Positions 35,115 through 43,105 of a stretch of 64,000 nt of DNA are shown piece after piece. Both the position numbers and the translations under genes were made by a program. The stretch's first letter is position 1, and each line of letters begins with the position of its first letter. Source of the DNA: Ruegeria atlantica (GTDB lineage: Bacteria > Pseudomonadota > Alphaproteobacteria > Rhodobacterales > Rhodobacteraceae). Location: positions 149,832-213,831 of the forward strand of contig NZ_WQFE01000009.1 in the NCBI RefSeq assembly GCF_013033965.1, written 5' to 3'. The notes beneath the pieces are model-generated. The model made no database searches. It had not been told where the DNA came from and saw only the letters and a list, made by a program, of their open reading frames with translations.

Positions 35115-35612
35115 TCAGCGGCGGTAGATGAAACAGCGCCCCTCGACGGCCCCGTCAGGAAGGGGAACCTCGGTCAGGGTATCGAAATACATCCGGTCGC
35201 TGGATACCATCAAACCGCCCTCGGCCAGCAGAGGTTCTATCAACGGTGAGACAAATCTGGCGAAGTCGTCGTTCTTTTTGCGGTTATGCCCGCCCAGATC
35301 CGCGTGGATCAGGCTGGCCGTGGCCCCGAACCGATCCAGCGAGGCTGGCAAAGTTTCCCTGACGTCCCCCAAAATCACCCGATCGTCAGGCGGCGTGGAA
35401 TCTGGATGCGACGCCACGGCGCGCTCGAACACATACACAGGGCGATCAGAGATATACTGAACCATGTGATGATAGGTACGCCCATTGCCCAACCCCAGTT
35501 CGAACACCGGCCCAGGCATGCCTTTGGTTTGAGCAATGGCAAAATCCAGACAGGCTCTTTGGGACACCATGCGGTCGATGAACAGATCCAGGCGGCTTTG
35601 GTTGTCTGGCAC
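35115..35612 (-). CDS. Small class I SAM-dependent methyltransferase (Methyltransf_17-like)
   Basis: 165 aa. The SAM-binding motif I is FELGLGNGRTYHHMV at residues ~38-52; an acidic residue ending strand two is YVFERAVASHP; motif DLGGHNRKKND and the end GRCFIYRR follow. It is a clear relative of the protein at 51859 in this window (shared LGLGNGRTY, HP-STPP, and a terminal FxYR). The family is about 160 residues and mostly found in proteobacteria; no substrate is known to me. It precedes the GST gene. Confidence 0.82.
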   Translation of the reverse strand: MPDNQSRLDLFIDRMVSQRACLDFAIAQTKGMPGPVFELGLGNGRTYHHMVQYISDRPVYVFERAVASHPDSTPPDDRVILGDVRETLPASLDRFGATASLIHADLGGHNRKKNDDFARFVSPLIEPLLAEGGLMVSSDRMYFDTLTEVPLPDGAVEGRCFIYRR

Positions 35613-35640
35613 GGGGAAATCTCTCCTTGATATCAGTCAG

Positions 35641-35692
35641 CACATGATTTGGGGCCGACACCGCATGTGATGACAAATCCTCAAGGATTTGT
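35641..35692. promoter_or_regulatory. Inverted repeats upstream of the peptide-ABC operon
   Basis: CACATG (35641-35646) pairs with CATGTG (35664-35669), and just beyond it ACAAATCC-TCAA-GGATTTGT (35673-35692) is a perfect eight-base hairpin with a four-base loop and no T-run. They lie in the 233-bp gap between divergent genes (starts at 35612 and 35846). I see no clear promoter there. They may be operators or an attenuator-like leader element. Confidence 0.4.
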
Positions 35693-35845
35693 GTAGGTAA
35701 ATTGGTCTAAGTTTCACATTTTCGCGACAATTCGGCCCAAGAACGGGTTTGACTACACAGGCCCAACCGCGCGAGACTGCGTCAAAAAACACAGGGAGTT
35801 GAAAACACCGATGTCGAACCACGGACGAACGGGTGGAAAACCCGC

Positions 35846-37618
35846 ATGACTGCGTTGTTGTCCGTCAGAGACCTCAGCATCGGCTTTGGTGCGGGCGACC
35901 CAGTTGTCAAGGAAGTCAACTTTGATGTCGAAGCCGGGCAGACACTAGCTCTGGTCGGGGAATCCGGGTCAGGCAAAACCATCTCGTGCCGGGCGGCATT
36001 GCGCATTCTGCCGCGGGCCGCGCAGATCCGAAGCGGTACGATTACTCTGAATGATTCAAAGGGTTTCGAAGAACTGACCAAAATCAGCGAACGCCAGATG
36101 CGCGACATTCGCGGCAATCGTGTTTCGATGATTTTTCAGGAACCGATGCGTTCACTTTCCCCGCTGCACAAGATCGGCAATCAGGTCAGCGAGGTATTGT
36201 GGCTGCATCGCGGCGCGTCCGAGGCACAGGCCCGCAAAGAGGTCCTGACTCAATTCGAACGCGTCGGCTTTCCCGACCCGCAGCGCGCATATGATTCTTA
36301 CCCGTTCGAATTGTCCGGCGGCATGCGTCAGCGCGCCATGATTGCGATGGCCATGGTGTCCAAACCTGAATTGCTGATCGCAGATGAGCCGACAACCGCG
36401 TTGGACGTGACGACACAAGCTCAGGTACTTGGGCTGATCAAGGAATTGCAACGCGAGACGGGCATGGCCCTGATCCTTGTGACGCACGACCTTGGGGTTG
36501 TTGCGAACATGGCGGAACAGGTCGTTGTTATGCACAAGGGCCGCGTGATGGAGGCCGGGGCGGCCGCTCCGATCCTGAGCGCACCGGCGCACCCCTATAC
36601 GCAACAACTGTTCAACGCCGCACCTGCGATCCCCGACGAGGAATCGGTGGGCCTGCCGATGCCGGACGAAGACCTCATTCTTCAAATGAAAGGGGTCTCC
36701 AAAACCTATACAATGAGGTCCAGCAAAGGCTGGAAAGACGACAAGCTGATCCACGCCTGCCGTGGCGTAGACCTGAATCTGGCCCGCGGCAAAACGCTGG
36801 CAATCGTTGGTGAAAGTGGCTCGGGCAAAACGACGGCTGCGCGGATCGCCCTTGGCGCTGAACTGCCCGATCCGGGTGGCGAGGTTCTGTTTCGCACCGC
36901 GCCGAACGAAGACCCGATCACCGTACATCATATGACCCGCGCGCAACGCACAGCGTTTCAGCGCAAGGCACAGATGGTGTTTCAGGACCCCTACAGCTCG
37001 CTTAGTCCTCGGATGCGCATTCAGGACGCGCTGACCGAACCGTTGGAAATTCACTCAATCGGTTCGACCTCGGAACAGAGGGACAAAGCGGTCGAGATGC
37101 TGCAACGGGTGGGACTGAACGGGGATATGCTGAAACGATATCCCCACGCCTTTTCCGGCGGACAGCGGCAACGCCTGTCGATTGCACGCGCAATGATGCT
37201 GGATCCGCAATTGATTGTCTGTGACGAGCCGACCTCGGCCCTGGATGTATCGGTCCAGGAACAGATCCTGACCTTGCTGGAAAACCTGCAGGACAGATTG
37301 AACCTGTCTTACCTGTTTATCTCTCACGATCTTGCAGTCGTGGCGCGCATTGCCGACGAAGTCGCTGTGATGCGCCGAGGGCTTGTCGTCGAACAGGCCC
37401 CGCCCGAGACGTTGTTTTACAACCCCCGACATCCCTACACCAAGGCGCTGATTGCCGCCCAACCCGAACCCGACATCAACCGGCCCATCGACCTGAAACT
37501 GGTTGCGTTGGGCGCAGGTTCACCAGACAGTTGGGATGACACCTTCCGATTTACGGACTCCGTGGTACCTTCGTTGGTAGAGATGGAGCCCGGCCATAAG
37601 GTACGATGCCATGTTTAA
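35846..37618 (+). CDS. Peptide-type ABC transporter, fused double ATPase subunit
   Basis: 590 aa holding two complete ATPase domains, equivalent to DppD and DppF joined (as in YejF/GsiA). Domain one: Walker A GESGSGKTISCRA, signature LSGGMRQRAMIA, Walker B LLIADEPTTALD. Domain two: GESGSGKTTAARIA, FSGGQRQRLSIARA, LIVCDEPTSALDVS. Each is followed by the oligopeptide-transporter C-terminal extension (HPYTQQLFNAAP and HPYTKALIAAQP). It powers uptake across the inner membrane. Its last eight bases overlap the start of the binding-protein gene. Confidence 0.95.
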   Translation: MTALLSVRDLSIGFGAGDPVVKEVNFDVEAGQTLALVGESGSGKTISCRAALRILPRAAQIRSGTITLNDSKGFEELTKISERQMRDIRGNRVSMIFQEPMRSLSPLHKIGNQVSEVLWLHRGASEAQARKEVLTQFERVGFPDPQRAYDSYPFELSGGMRQRAMIAMAMVSKPELLIADEPTTALDVTTQAQVLGLIKELQRETGMALILVTHDLGVVANMAEQVVVMHKGRVMEAGAAAPILSAPAHPYTQQLFNAAPAIPDEESVGLPMPDEDLILQMKGVSKTYTMRSSKGWKDDKLIHACRGVDLNLARGKTLAIVGESGSGKTTAARIALGAELPDPGGEVLFRTAPNEDPITVHHMTRAQRTAFQRKAQMVFQDPYSSLSPRMRIQDALTEPLEIHSIGSTSEQRDKAVEMLQRVGLNGDMLKRYPHAFSGGQRQRLSIARAMMLDPQLIVCDEPTSALDVSVQEQILTLLENLQDRLNLSYLFISHDLAVVARIADEVAVMRRGLVVEQAPPETLFYNPRHPYTKALIAAQPEPDINRPIDLKLVALGAGSPDSWDDTFRFTDSVVPSLVEMEPGHKVRCHV

Positions 37619-39521
37619 AACCACTCGCCCGCTCATTCTGGCAGCCACATTGGCCGCCACCTGGATCCTGCCCGCCACGGCAGGGACACCAACCCCTCAG
37701 GAAAGCGAATTCTGGAAGGACGAGGTCAGCGCCGGGAACCTACCGCCGGTCGCTGAACGCCTGCCAGCCGAACCCCTGGTAGTTGATCTGACCGCCAAAG
37801 GCCGTGAGTTCGGAACCCCCGGTGGCACGCTTCGCACCATGGTGACCCGGTCAAAAGACATCCGCCAGATGGTTGTATACGGCTATGCGCGATTGGTTGG
37901 GTTCAACGAAAACTACGAAATCGTACCCGATCTGCTGGATTCCTATGAAAATGAAGGCAACCGGAAATTCACCCTGCACCTGCGGGATGGGCACAAGTGG
38001 TCTGACGGATCGCCGTTCACCTCGGAAGACTTCCGGTATTGGTGGGAAGACGTTGCCAACAACGAATTGCTCAGCCCGTCAGGCCCACCTGATTTCCTGA
38101 TTGTCGAGGGCAAAACGCCAACCGTGACCTTCCCCGACGAGACAACCGTTATCTTTGAGTGGGAAGACCCCAACCCTGACTTTCTGCAGTCGCTTGCGCA
38201 AGCACGCCCGCCGTTCATCTACCGGCCGTCCGAATTCCTCAAACAGTATCACGAGAAATTCGCAGACGCCGAAGATTTGGCATTTCAGGTGGAAGACGCG
38301 CGGGTCAAAAGCTGGGCCGCGCTGCACAACAAGCTGGATAACCTTTACAAGTTCGACAACCACGAATTGCCGACGTTGCAGCCTTGGTTGAATGCAAGTT
38401 CGGGCAAGAAGATCCGCCACAACTTTGTGCGTAACCCGTATTATCACCGCATCGATTCCAATGGTGTCCAGTTGCCCTATATCGACATCGTCGAGATGGA
38501 GATCGTAGCGCCCGGGCTGGTCGCCGCCAAAGCGAATGCTGGCGAAACTGACCTGCAGGGGCGCGGTCTGGCGTTCCGCGATGCATCCATCCTGAAAAAG
38601 GGCGAAGCAGGCGGAAATTACAAAACGCTGCTGTGGAAGACAGGTGTCGCATCGCAAATCGCGATCTATCCGAACCTGAACTTTTCGGATGAGGTCTGGC
38701 GCGAGGTTCTACGCGATGTTCGTGTTCGGCGGGCGCTATCGCTGGCCATTGACCGTAAAACCATCAATCAGGCGCTCTATTTCAAATTGGCCCATCCCGG
38801 TGCGATGTCCGTTTTGCCCGCGTCGCCATTTTATGACGAGGAAAACGCGCAGGCTTGGGCCCAATATGACGTTGAGATGGCCAACGCCCTTCTGGACGAA
38901 GCAGGCCTGACCGAACGCGACAAAAATGGAATACGCCTGCTACCCGATGGCCGCCCGATGGAGTTGATCATCGAAACCGCCGGAGAGCGGCAAGAGGTTG
39001 AAAACGCGCTTCAGATCGTCACGGATACATGGCGCGAGATCGGCGTGGATCTTGTAATGCGCCCCTTGGACCGGGACATTCTGCGCAACCGTGTGTTTGC
39101 AGGCAATACAATGGCCTCTGTATGGTTCGGCTGGGATGACGGTATCCCGCAAGCCCACACCTCGCCTGCGTATCTGGCGCCAACGGATCAGGTGTTTCTG
39201 GCCTGGCCCAAGTGGGGGCAGTTTTACCAGACCGGCGGTGACGTTGGAGAAGCCCCTGACATGCCAGAGGCTGAGCGTCTGATGCAACTGGCCCATGATT
39301 GGGAGGTTGCCACCACTGTCGAAGAACGCGCGGCCATCTGGTCAGAAATGCTGAACATCCACGCAGATCAGCTTTACGCGATCGGAATTCTGAACGGCGC
39401 ACCTCAACCAATCGTCGTGTCCAACCGGCTACGCAATGTCCCCGAGCAGGGCATGTGGGCATGGGAGCCCGGCGCACATTTTGGCATTCATCGCCCCGAC
39501 GAATTCTTTTTCGCCGACTGA
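37611..39521 (+). CDS. ABC transporter substrate-binding protein, family 5 (peptide/opine type)
   Basis: 636 aa with a signal peptide (FKTTRPLILAATLAATWILP, cleavage near TAGTPTP). The SBP_bac_5 fold is shown by FTLHLRDGHKWSDGSPFTSE near residue 120 and VRRALSLAIDRKTINQALY near 375. It captures the substrate in the periplasm; the family covers peptides, opines, nickel and others, and nothing here fixes the ligand. It overlaps the ATPase gene by eight bases. An ATPase-first gene order is uncommon for this class. Confidence 0.94.
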   Translation: MFKTTRPLILAATLAATWILPATAGTPTPQESEFWKDEVSAGNLPPVAERLPAEPLVVDLTAKGREFGTPGGTLRTMVTRSKDIRQMVVYGYARLVGFNENYEIVPDLLDSYENEGNRKFTLHLRDGHKWSDGSPFTSEDFRYWWEDVANNELLSPSGPPDFLIVEGKTPTVTFPDETTVIFEWEDPNPDFLQSLAQARPPFIYRPSEFLKQYHEKFADAEDLAFQVEDARVKSWAALHNKLDNLYKFDNHELPTLQPWLNASSGKKIRHNFVRNPYYHRIDSNGVQLPYIDIVEMEIVAPGLVAAKANAGETDLQGRGLAFRDASILKKGEAGGNYKTLLWKTGVASQIAIYPNLNFSDEVWREVLRDVRVRRALSLAIDRKTINQALYFKLAHPGAMSVLPASPFYDEENAQAWAQYDVEMANALLDEAGLTERDKNGIRLLPDGRPMELIIETAGERQEVENALQIVTDTWREIGVDLVMRPLDRDILRNRVFAGNTMASVWFGWDDGIPQAHTSPAYLAPTDQVFLAWPKWGQFYQTGGDVGEAPDMPEAERLMQLAHDWEVATTVEERAAIWSEMLNIHADQLYAIGILNGAPQPIVVSNRLRNVPEQGMWAWEPGAHFGIHRPDEFFFAD

Positions 39522-39535
39522 TCAGGAGCAGCTAA

Positions 39536-40564
39536 ATGGTCATGCTGCGCTATGCGGTGTATCGCTTTTTCACGATGCTGCTGACTTTGCTGGTGGTGTC
39601 GGTTCTGATCTTCGTGATCATCAACCTTCCGCCCGGCGACTACCTGAGCAATCAGATCGCTGAATTGCAGGCCTCGGGTCAATCCGCTGGTGTTGCCAAG
39701 GCAGAGTTTTTACGCGCGGAATACGCGCTGGATCGGCCAATTTGGGAACAATACCTGATATGGATGGGCTTCTGGCCCGGTCCGCACGGGTTCGAAGGTC
39801 TTTTGCAAGGCAACTACGGCTGGTCCTTTGAATTCGACCGCCCGGTGGCCGAGATTGTGGGCGATACACTATGGCTAACGGTTGTGGTCAACCTGGCCGC
39901 TATCCTGTTCGTCTATGCCGTGGCTCTGCCGCTGGGCGTCCTTGCCGCGGCAAAGTCCAGGACCTGGATCGACTATACTTCGGCCTTCGTAGGTTACCTC
40001 GGTCTGGCAACGCCCAACTTTCTGCTGGCGCTGATCCTGTTCTACTACGGTCATCGCTATTTCAATCTGCCCATTGGTGGCCTGATGGACCCGTCGTTCG
40101 AAGGCCAACCGATGAGCTGGGAAAAGTTGAAATCCATTCTTGTCCACCTGATCGTGCCGACCTTTGTTATTGGCACTTCTGGCGCGTCAGCCATGATGCA
40201 GCGCCTGCGCGCGAATATGCTGGATGAACTGGGCAAACCCTATGTGGAAACGGCCATTGCCAAAGGCATGGCCCCGTCACGGATGCTGACAAAATACCCG
40301 CTGCGGGTGGCCTTCAACCCCTTTGTGGCGGATATCGGAAACCTTCTGCCGTCGATGGTCTCCGGCTCGGTTCTGGTGTCGGTCGTGCTTGGTTTGCAGA
40401 CCATCGGCCCGACACTGCTGACGGCGCTGAAAACGCAGGATCAGTTCCTGTCCGCGTTCATTCTGATGTTCGTGGCTCTGCTGACCCTGATCGGCACCAT
40501 GATCTCTGACATCCTGCTGGTCATGTTGGACCCGCGCATTCGATATGAGGGGCGTGACGCGTGA
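39536..40564 (+). CDS. Peptide-type ABC transporter permease (DppB-like)
   Basis: 342 aa, six hydrophobic spans with a long periplasmic loop after the first, as in DppB. RYAVYRFFTMLLTLLVVSVL is the first span. The EAA-type cytoplasmic loop appears as KPYVETAIAKGMAPSRMLTK near residue 230. AGGAG precedes the ATG by seven bases. Its TGA overlaps the GTG of the next permease gene. Confidence 0.94.
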   Translation: MVMLRYAVYRFFTMLLTLLVVSVLIFVIINLPPGDYLSNQIAELQASGQSAGVAKAEFLRAEYALDRPIWEQYLIWMGFWPGPHGFEGLLQGNYGWSFEFDRPVAEIVGDTLWLTVVVNLAAILFVYAVALPLGVLAAAKSRTWIDYTSAFVGYLGLATPNFLLALILFYYGHRYFNLPIGGLMDPSFEGQPMSWEKLKSILVHLIVPTFVIGTSGASAMMQRLRANMLDELGKPYVETAIAKGMAPSRMLTKYPLRVAFNPFVADIGNLLPSMVSGSVLVSVVLGLQTIGPTLLTALKTQDQFLSAFILMFVALLTLIGTMISDILLVMLDPRIRYEGRDA

Positions 40565-41715
40565 CCAAACACACTGACGGTCGCTTTGTCGACGACGCCC
40601 CTTTCGACCCCGATGCCGCCCTGCAGCAGCTGGAGCGCGCCGATCTGGATGCCCCCAACTGGGTTCTGGTCTGGCGCAAATTCAGGACCCACAAGCTGGG
40701 CCTGATTTCCGGCATCTTCCTGTTGTTCTGTTACCTGATGCTGCCATTCGCAGGGTTCATTGCGCCTTATGGTCCGAATGAGCGGAACGGCGAACACCTC
40801 TATGCCCCGCCGCAAAGCATCAACTGGTTCCACGATGGCAGCTTCATCGGCCCGCACGTCTATCCAATCGTTGCCGAAGCCGATCTTGAAACCTTTCAAT
40901 GGAAATTCGTACCCGACACCGAAGACCCTCGCCCCATCCGCTTTTTCTGCGAGGGGGCCGAGTACAAGCTTGCCGGGTTTATCAAGTCCGACACCCACCT
41001 GTTCTGCGCGCCCGAGGGCGCAACCCTATTCCTTTGGGGTTCGGATCGTCTGGGCCGCGATGTGTTCAGCCGCATTCTGTACGGCGCGCAGCTTTCTTTG
41101 ACGGTCGGCCTGATCGGTATTTCGGTGTCGTTCTTCCTTGGGATCCTCTTTGGATCGATGGCTGGATACTTCGGCGGCAAGATCGATTGGGTCATCAACC
41201 GCGTGATCGAGGTCTTGCGTTCGCTGCCTGAACTGCCGCTCTGGCTTGCCCTTTCGGCTGCTGTGCCCTCGAACTGGAGCCCGGTCGCGGTGTTCTTCAT
41301 CATCTCGATTATTCTAGGGATTCTCGACTGGCCCGGCTTGGCGCGTTCGGTCCGCGCCAAATTCCTGTCCCTCAGGGAAGAGGAATACGTCCGCGCCGCC
41401 GAGATGATGGGCGCAAGCTCGGGCCGGGTGATCCGCAAGCACCTGTTGCCGAACTTCATGTCTCACCTGATTGCCTCGGCAACATTGTCAATTCCGGCCA
41501 TGATCCTTGGGGAAACCGCGCTTAGCTTCCTGGGCCTTGGCCTGCGGGCACCCGCAGTCAGTTGGGGGGTAATGTTGAACGACGCGCAGAACCTGGCTTC
41601 GATCGAGATCTACCCCTGGACGGCGATCCCGATGCTGCCGATCATCGTTGTCGTGCTAGCCTTCAATTTCCTGGGTGACGGGCTGCGTGACAGTCTGGAT
41701 CCATATCAGCAATGA
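40561..41715 (+). CDS. Peptide-type ABC transporter permease (DppC-like)
   Basis: 384 aa, start GTG at 40561 overlapping the previous stop. An N-terminal span (KLGLISGIFLLFCYLMLPFA) and a long loop that includes FLWGSDRLGRDVFSRILYGA, the DppC hallmark, then five spans. EAA loop: EEEYVRAAEMMGASSGRVIR. The loop between the first span and GSDRLGRD is ~80 residues longer than in E. coli DppC. It pairs with the DppB-like protein. The stop overlaps the CoA-transferase start by ATGA. Confidence 0.94.
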   Translation: MTKHTDGRFVDDAPFDPDAALQQLERADLDAPNWVLVWRKFRTHKLGLISGIFLLFCYLMLPFAGFIAPYGPNERNGEHLYAPPQSINWFHDGSFIGPHVYPIVAEADLETFQWKFVPDTEDPRPIRFFCEGAEYKLAGFIKSDTHLFCAPEGATLFLWGSDRLGRDVFSRILYGAQLSLTVGLIGISVSFFLGILFGSMAGYFGGKIDWVINRVIEVLRSLPELPLWLALSAAVPSNWSPVAVFFIISIILGILDWPGLARSVRAKFLSLREEEYVRAAEMMGASSGRVIRKHLLPNFMSHLIASATLSIPAMILGETALSFLGLGLRAPAVSWGVMLNDAQNLASIEIYPWTAIPMLPIIVVVLAFNFLGDGLRDSLDPYQQ

Positions 41716-43067
41716 GCTTGATTTCCGCCCTACCTGCGACAGACGGATACCGCACATCGGGCGCCGGTGCCTGGTCCAGCGTTTATGCGGTGTCAGAGTT
41801 GGCGACGGCGACCTTTGGTGCCGTGGGTCAGGAATTGGCGCGCCTAGCGACAGCCCTGAACCTGTCTGCAATTGCCCCGGAGGTGACTGTTGATCACCGG
41901 CTGGCCTCGCTTTGGTATAGGTATTCCTTCAAACCCAGCGGTTGGGAAATGCCTAGCCTCTGGGATGCGGTCGCCGGCGATTACCAAACTGCGGACGGGT
42001 GGATCAGGCTGCATACAAACCTGCCTCGCCACCGGGCGGCGGCACTCGTAGTGCTTGAAGTCAAAGCAGATCGGGATGCTGTTTCTCAGGCAGTGCGGAC
42101 ATGGTCCGCCAGCGAGTTGGAATCGGCAATCGTAGCCCAAGGTGGCGTTTCCGCGGCCATGCGCAGCCGGGCGGAGTGGTTGGATCACCCACAAGGTCGC
42201 GCAGTGTCCCGCGACCCGCTGATCGGTTGGCAAAGCCCACGCCAGATCACCCTGCGTGACCGACCCGAGGCCACGGCTGACCGCCCGTTGGCCGGGCTGC
42301 GTGTTCTCGACCTGACACGTGTTTTGGCTGGGCCAGTCTCAACGCGCACTCTCGCGGGTTTTGGTGCCGAAGTTCTGCGCGTCGACCCGCCCGGCTGGGA
42401 TGAACCTGGCGTCATACCTGACATCTCGTTGGGCAAGTCCTGCACCTACCTCGACCTGAAATCGCCATCCGGTTTGGAAAAGCTGCAAGAACTGCTGTCT
42501 CAGGCGGATGTGTTCGTCCATGGATATCGCCCCGGCGCGTTGGATGCCCTCGGTCTGACCCGAGCCAAGCGCGACGAATTGGCCCCAAACCGGGTCGAAG
42601 TCTCTCTGGACGCTTACGGCTGGCAAGGCCCGTGGGCCGCGCGGCGCGGGTTCGACAGCCTTGTTCAGATGAGCGCGGGCATCGCGGACGCGGGCCGTAA
42701 CTGGGCGAATACAGACAAACCGACGCCGTTGCCGGTCCAGGCACTGGATCATGCAACCGGGTATCTGATGGCTGCCGCCGTACTGTCCGCCCTGGCCGAG
42801 GCAGCCTCGGGCAACTCGATCATGCTGGGCCAGCTCTCGTTGGCACGTACGGCCGAATTGCTGGCCATTCTCGGCAAGTCCGACACAAAAGAAGTGATTT
42901 CTGGCGCCAACCCGTCGGATCACAACCAAACGCCGGAGGAAACCGGTTGGGGTCCCGGCCACCGCCTGAACTCCGCTTTGACAGTCGGTACTGCCAAGAT
43001 GTCCTGGGACCGGCCTGCACCGAAACTGGGAACTTCGACACCGGTCTGGCCCTCAGCCATCACCTGA
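41712..43067 (+). CDS. CaiB/BaiF-family CoA-transferase with rearranged domain order
   Basis: 451 aa. The normal N-terminal core of the family, LAGLRVLDLTRVLAGPVSTR, starts only near residue 194, with the catalytic Asp about residue 346 in QALDHATGYLMAAAVLS. The ~190 residues before it include YQTADGWIRLHTNLPRHRAA and a helical stretch ending EWLDHPQGRAV; these resemble the second half of ordinary CaiB proteins, so the order looks permuted. Family III enzymes move CoA between acids, or racemise acyl-CoAs. It is coupled to the ABC importer, so it may activate the imported acid. Confidence 0.82.
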   Translation: MSLISALPATDGYRTSGAGAWSSVYAVSELATATFGAVGQELARLATALNLSAIAPEVTVDHRLASLWYRYSFKPSGWEMPSLWDAVAGDYQTADGWIRLHTNLPRHRAAALVVLEVKADRDAVSQAVRTWSASELESAIVAQGGVSAAMRSRAEWLDHPQGRAVSRDPLIGWQSPRQITLRDRPEATADRPLAGLRVLDLTRVLAGPVSTRTLAGFGAEVLRVDPPGWDEPGVIPDISLGKSCTYLDLKSPSGLEKLQELLSQADVFVHGYRPGALDALGLTRAKRDELAPNRVEVSLDAYGWQGPWAARRGFDSLVQMSAGIADAGRNWANTDKPTPLPVQALDHATGYLMAAAVLSALAEAASGNSIMLGQLSLARTAELLAILGKSDTKEVISGANPSDHNQTPEETGWGPGHRLNSALTVGTAKMSWDRPAPKLGTSTPVWPSAIT

Positions 43068-43074
43068 TCCAACC

Positions 43075-43093
43075 GCCGCGCGGAACGCGCGGC
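43075..43093. repeat. GC-rich hairpin between convergent genes
   Basis: GCCGCGCG-GAA-CGCGCGGC is a perfect eight-base stem with a three-base loop, between the ends of the CoA-transferase and mscS-type genes. There is no T-run on either side, so it is not a standard intrinsic terminator, though so stable a stem may still help end or protect both transcripts. Confidence 0.5.
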
Positions 43094-43105
43094 CCGGCCC
43101 GCCCC

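Noticed and set aside
43075..43093. GC hairpin as a full intrinsic terminator
   Set aside because: No T-run on either strand, so I list it only as a hairpin.
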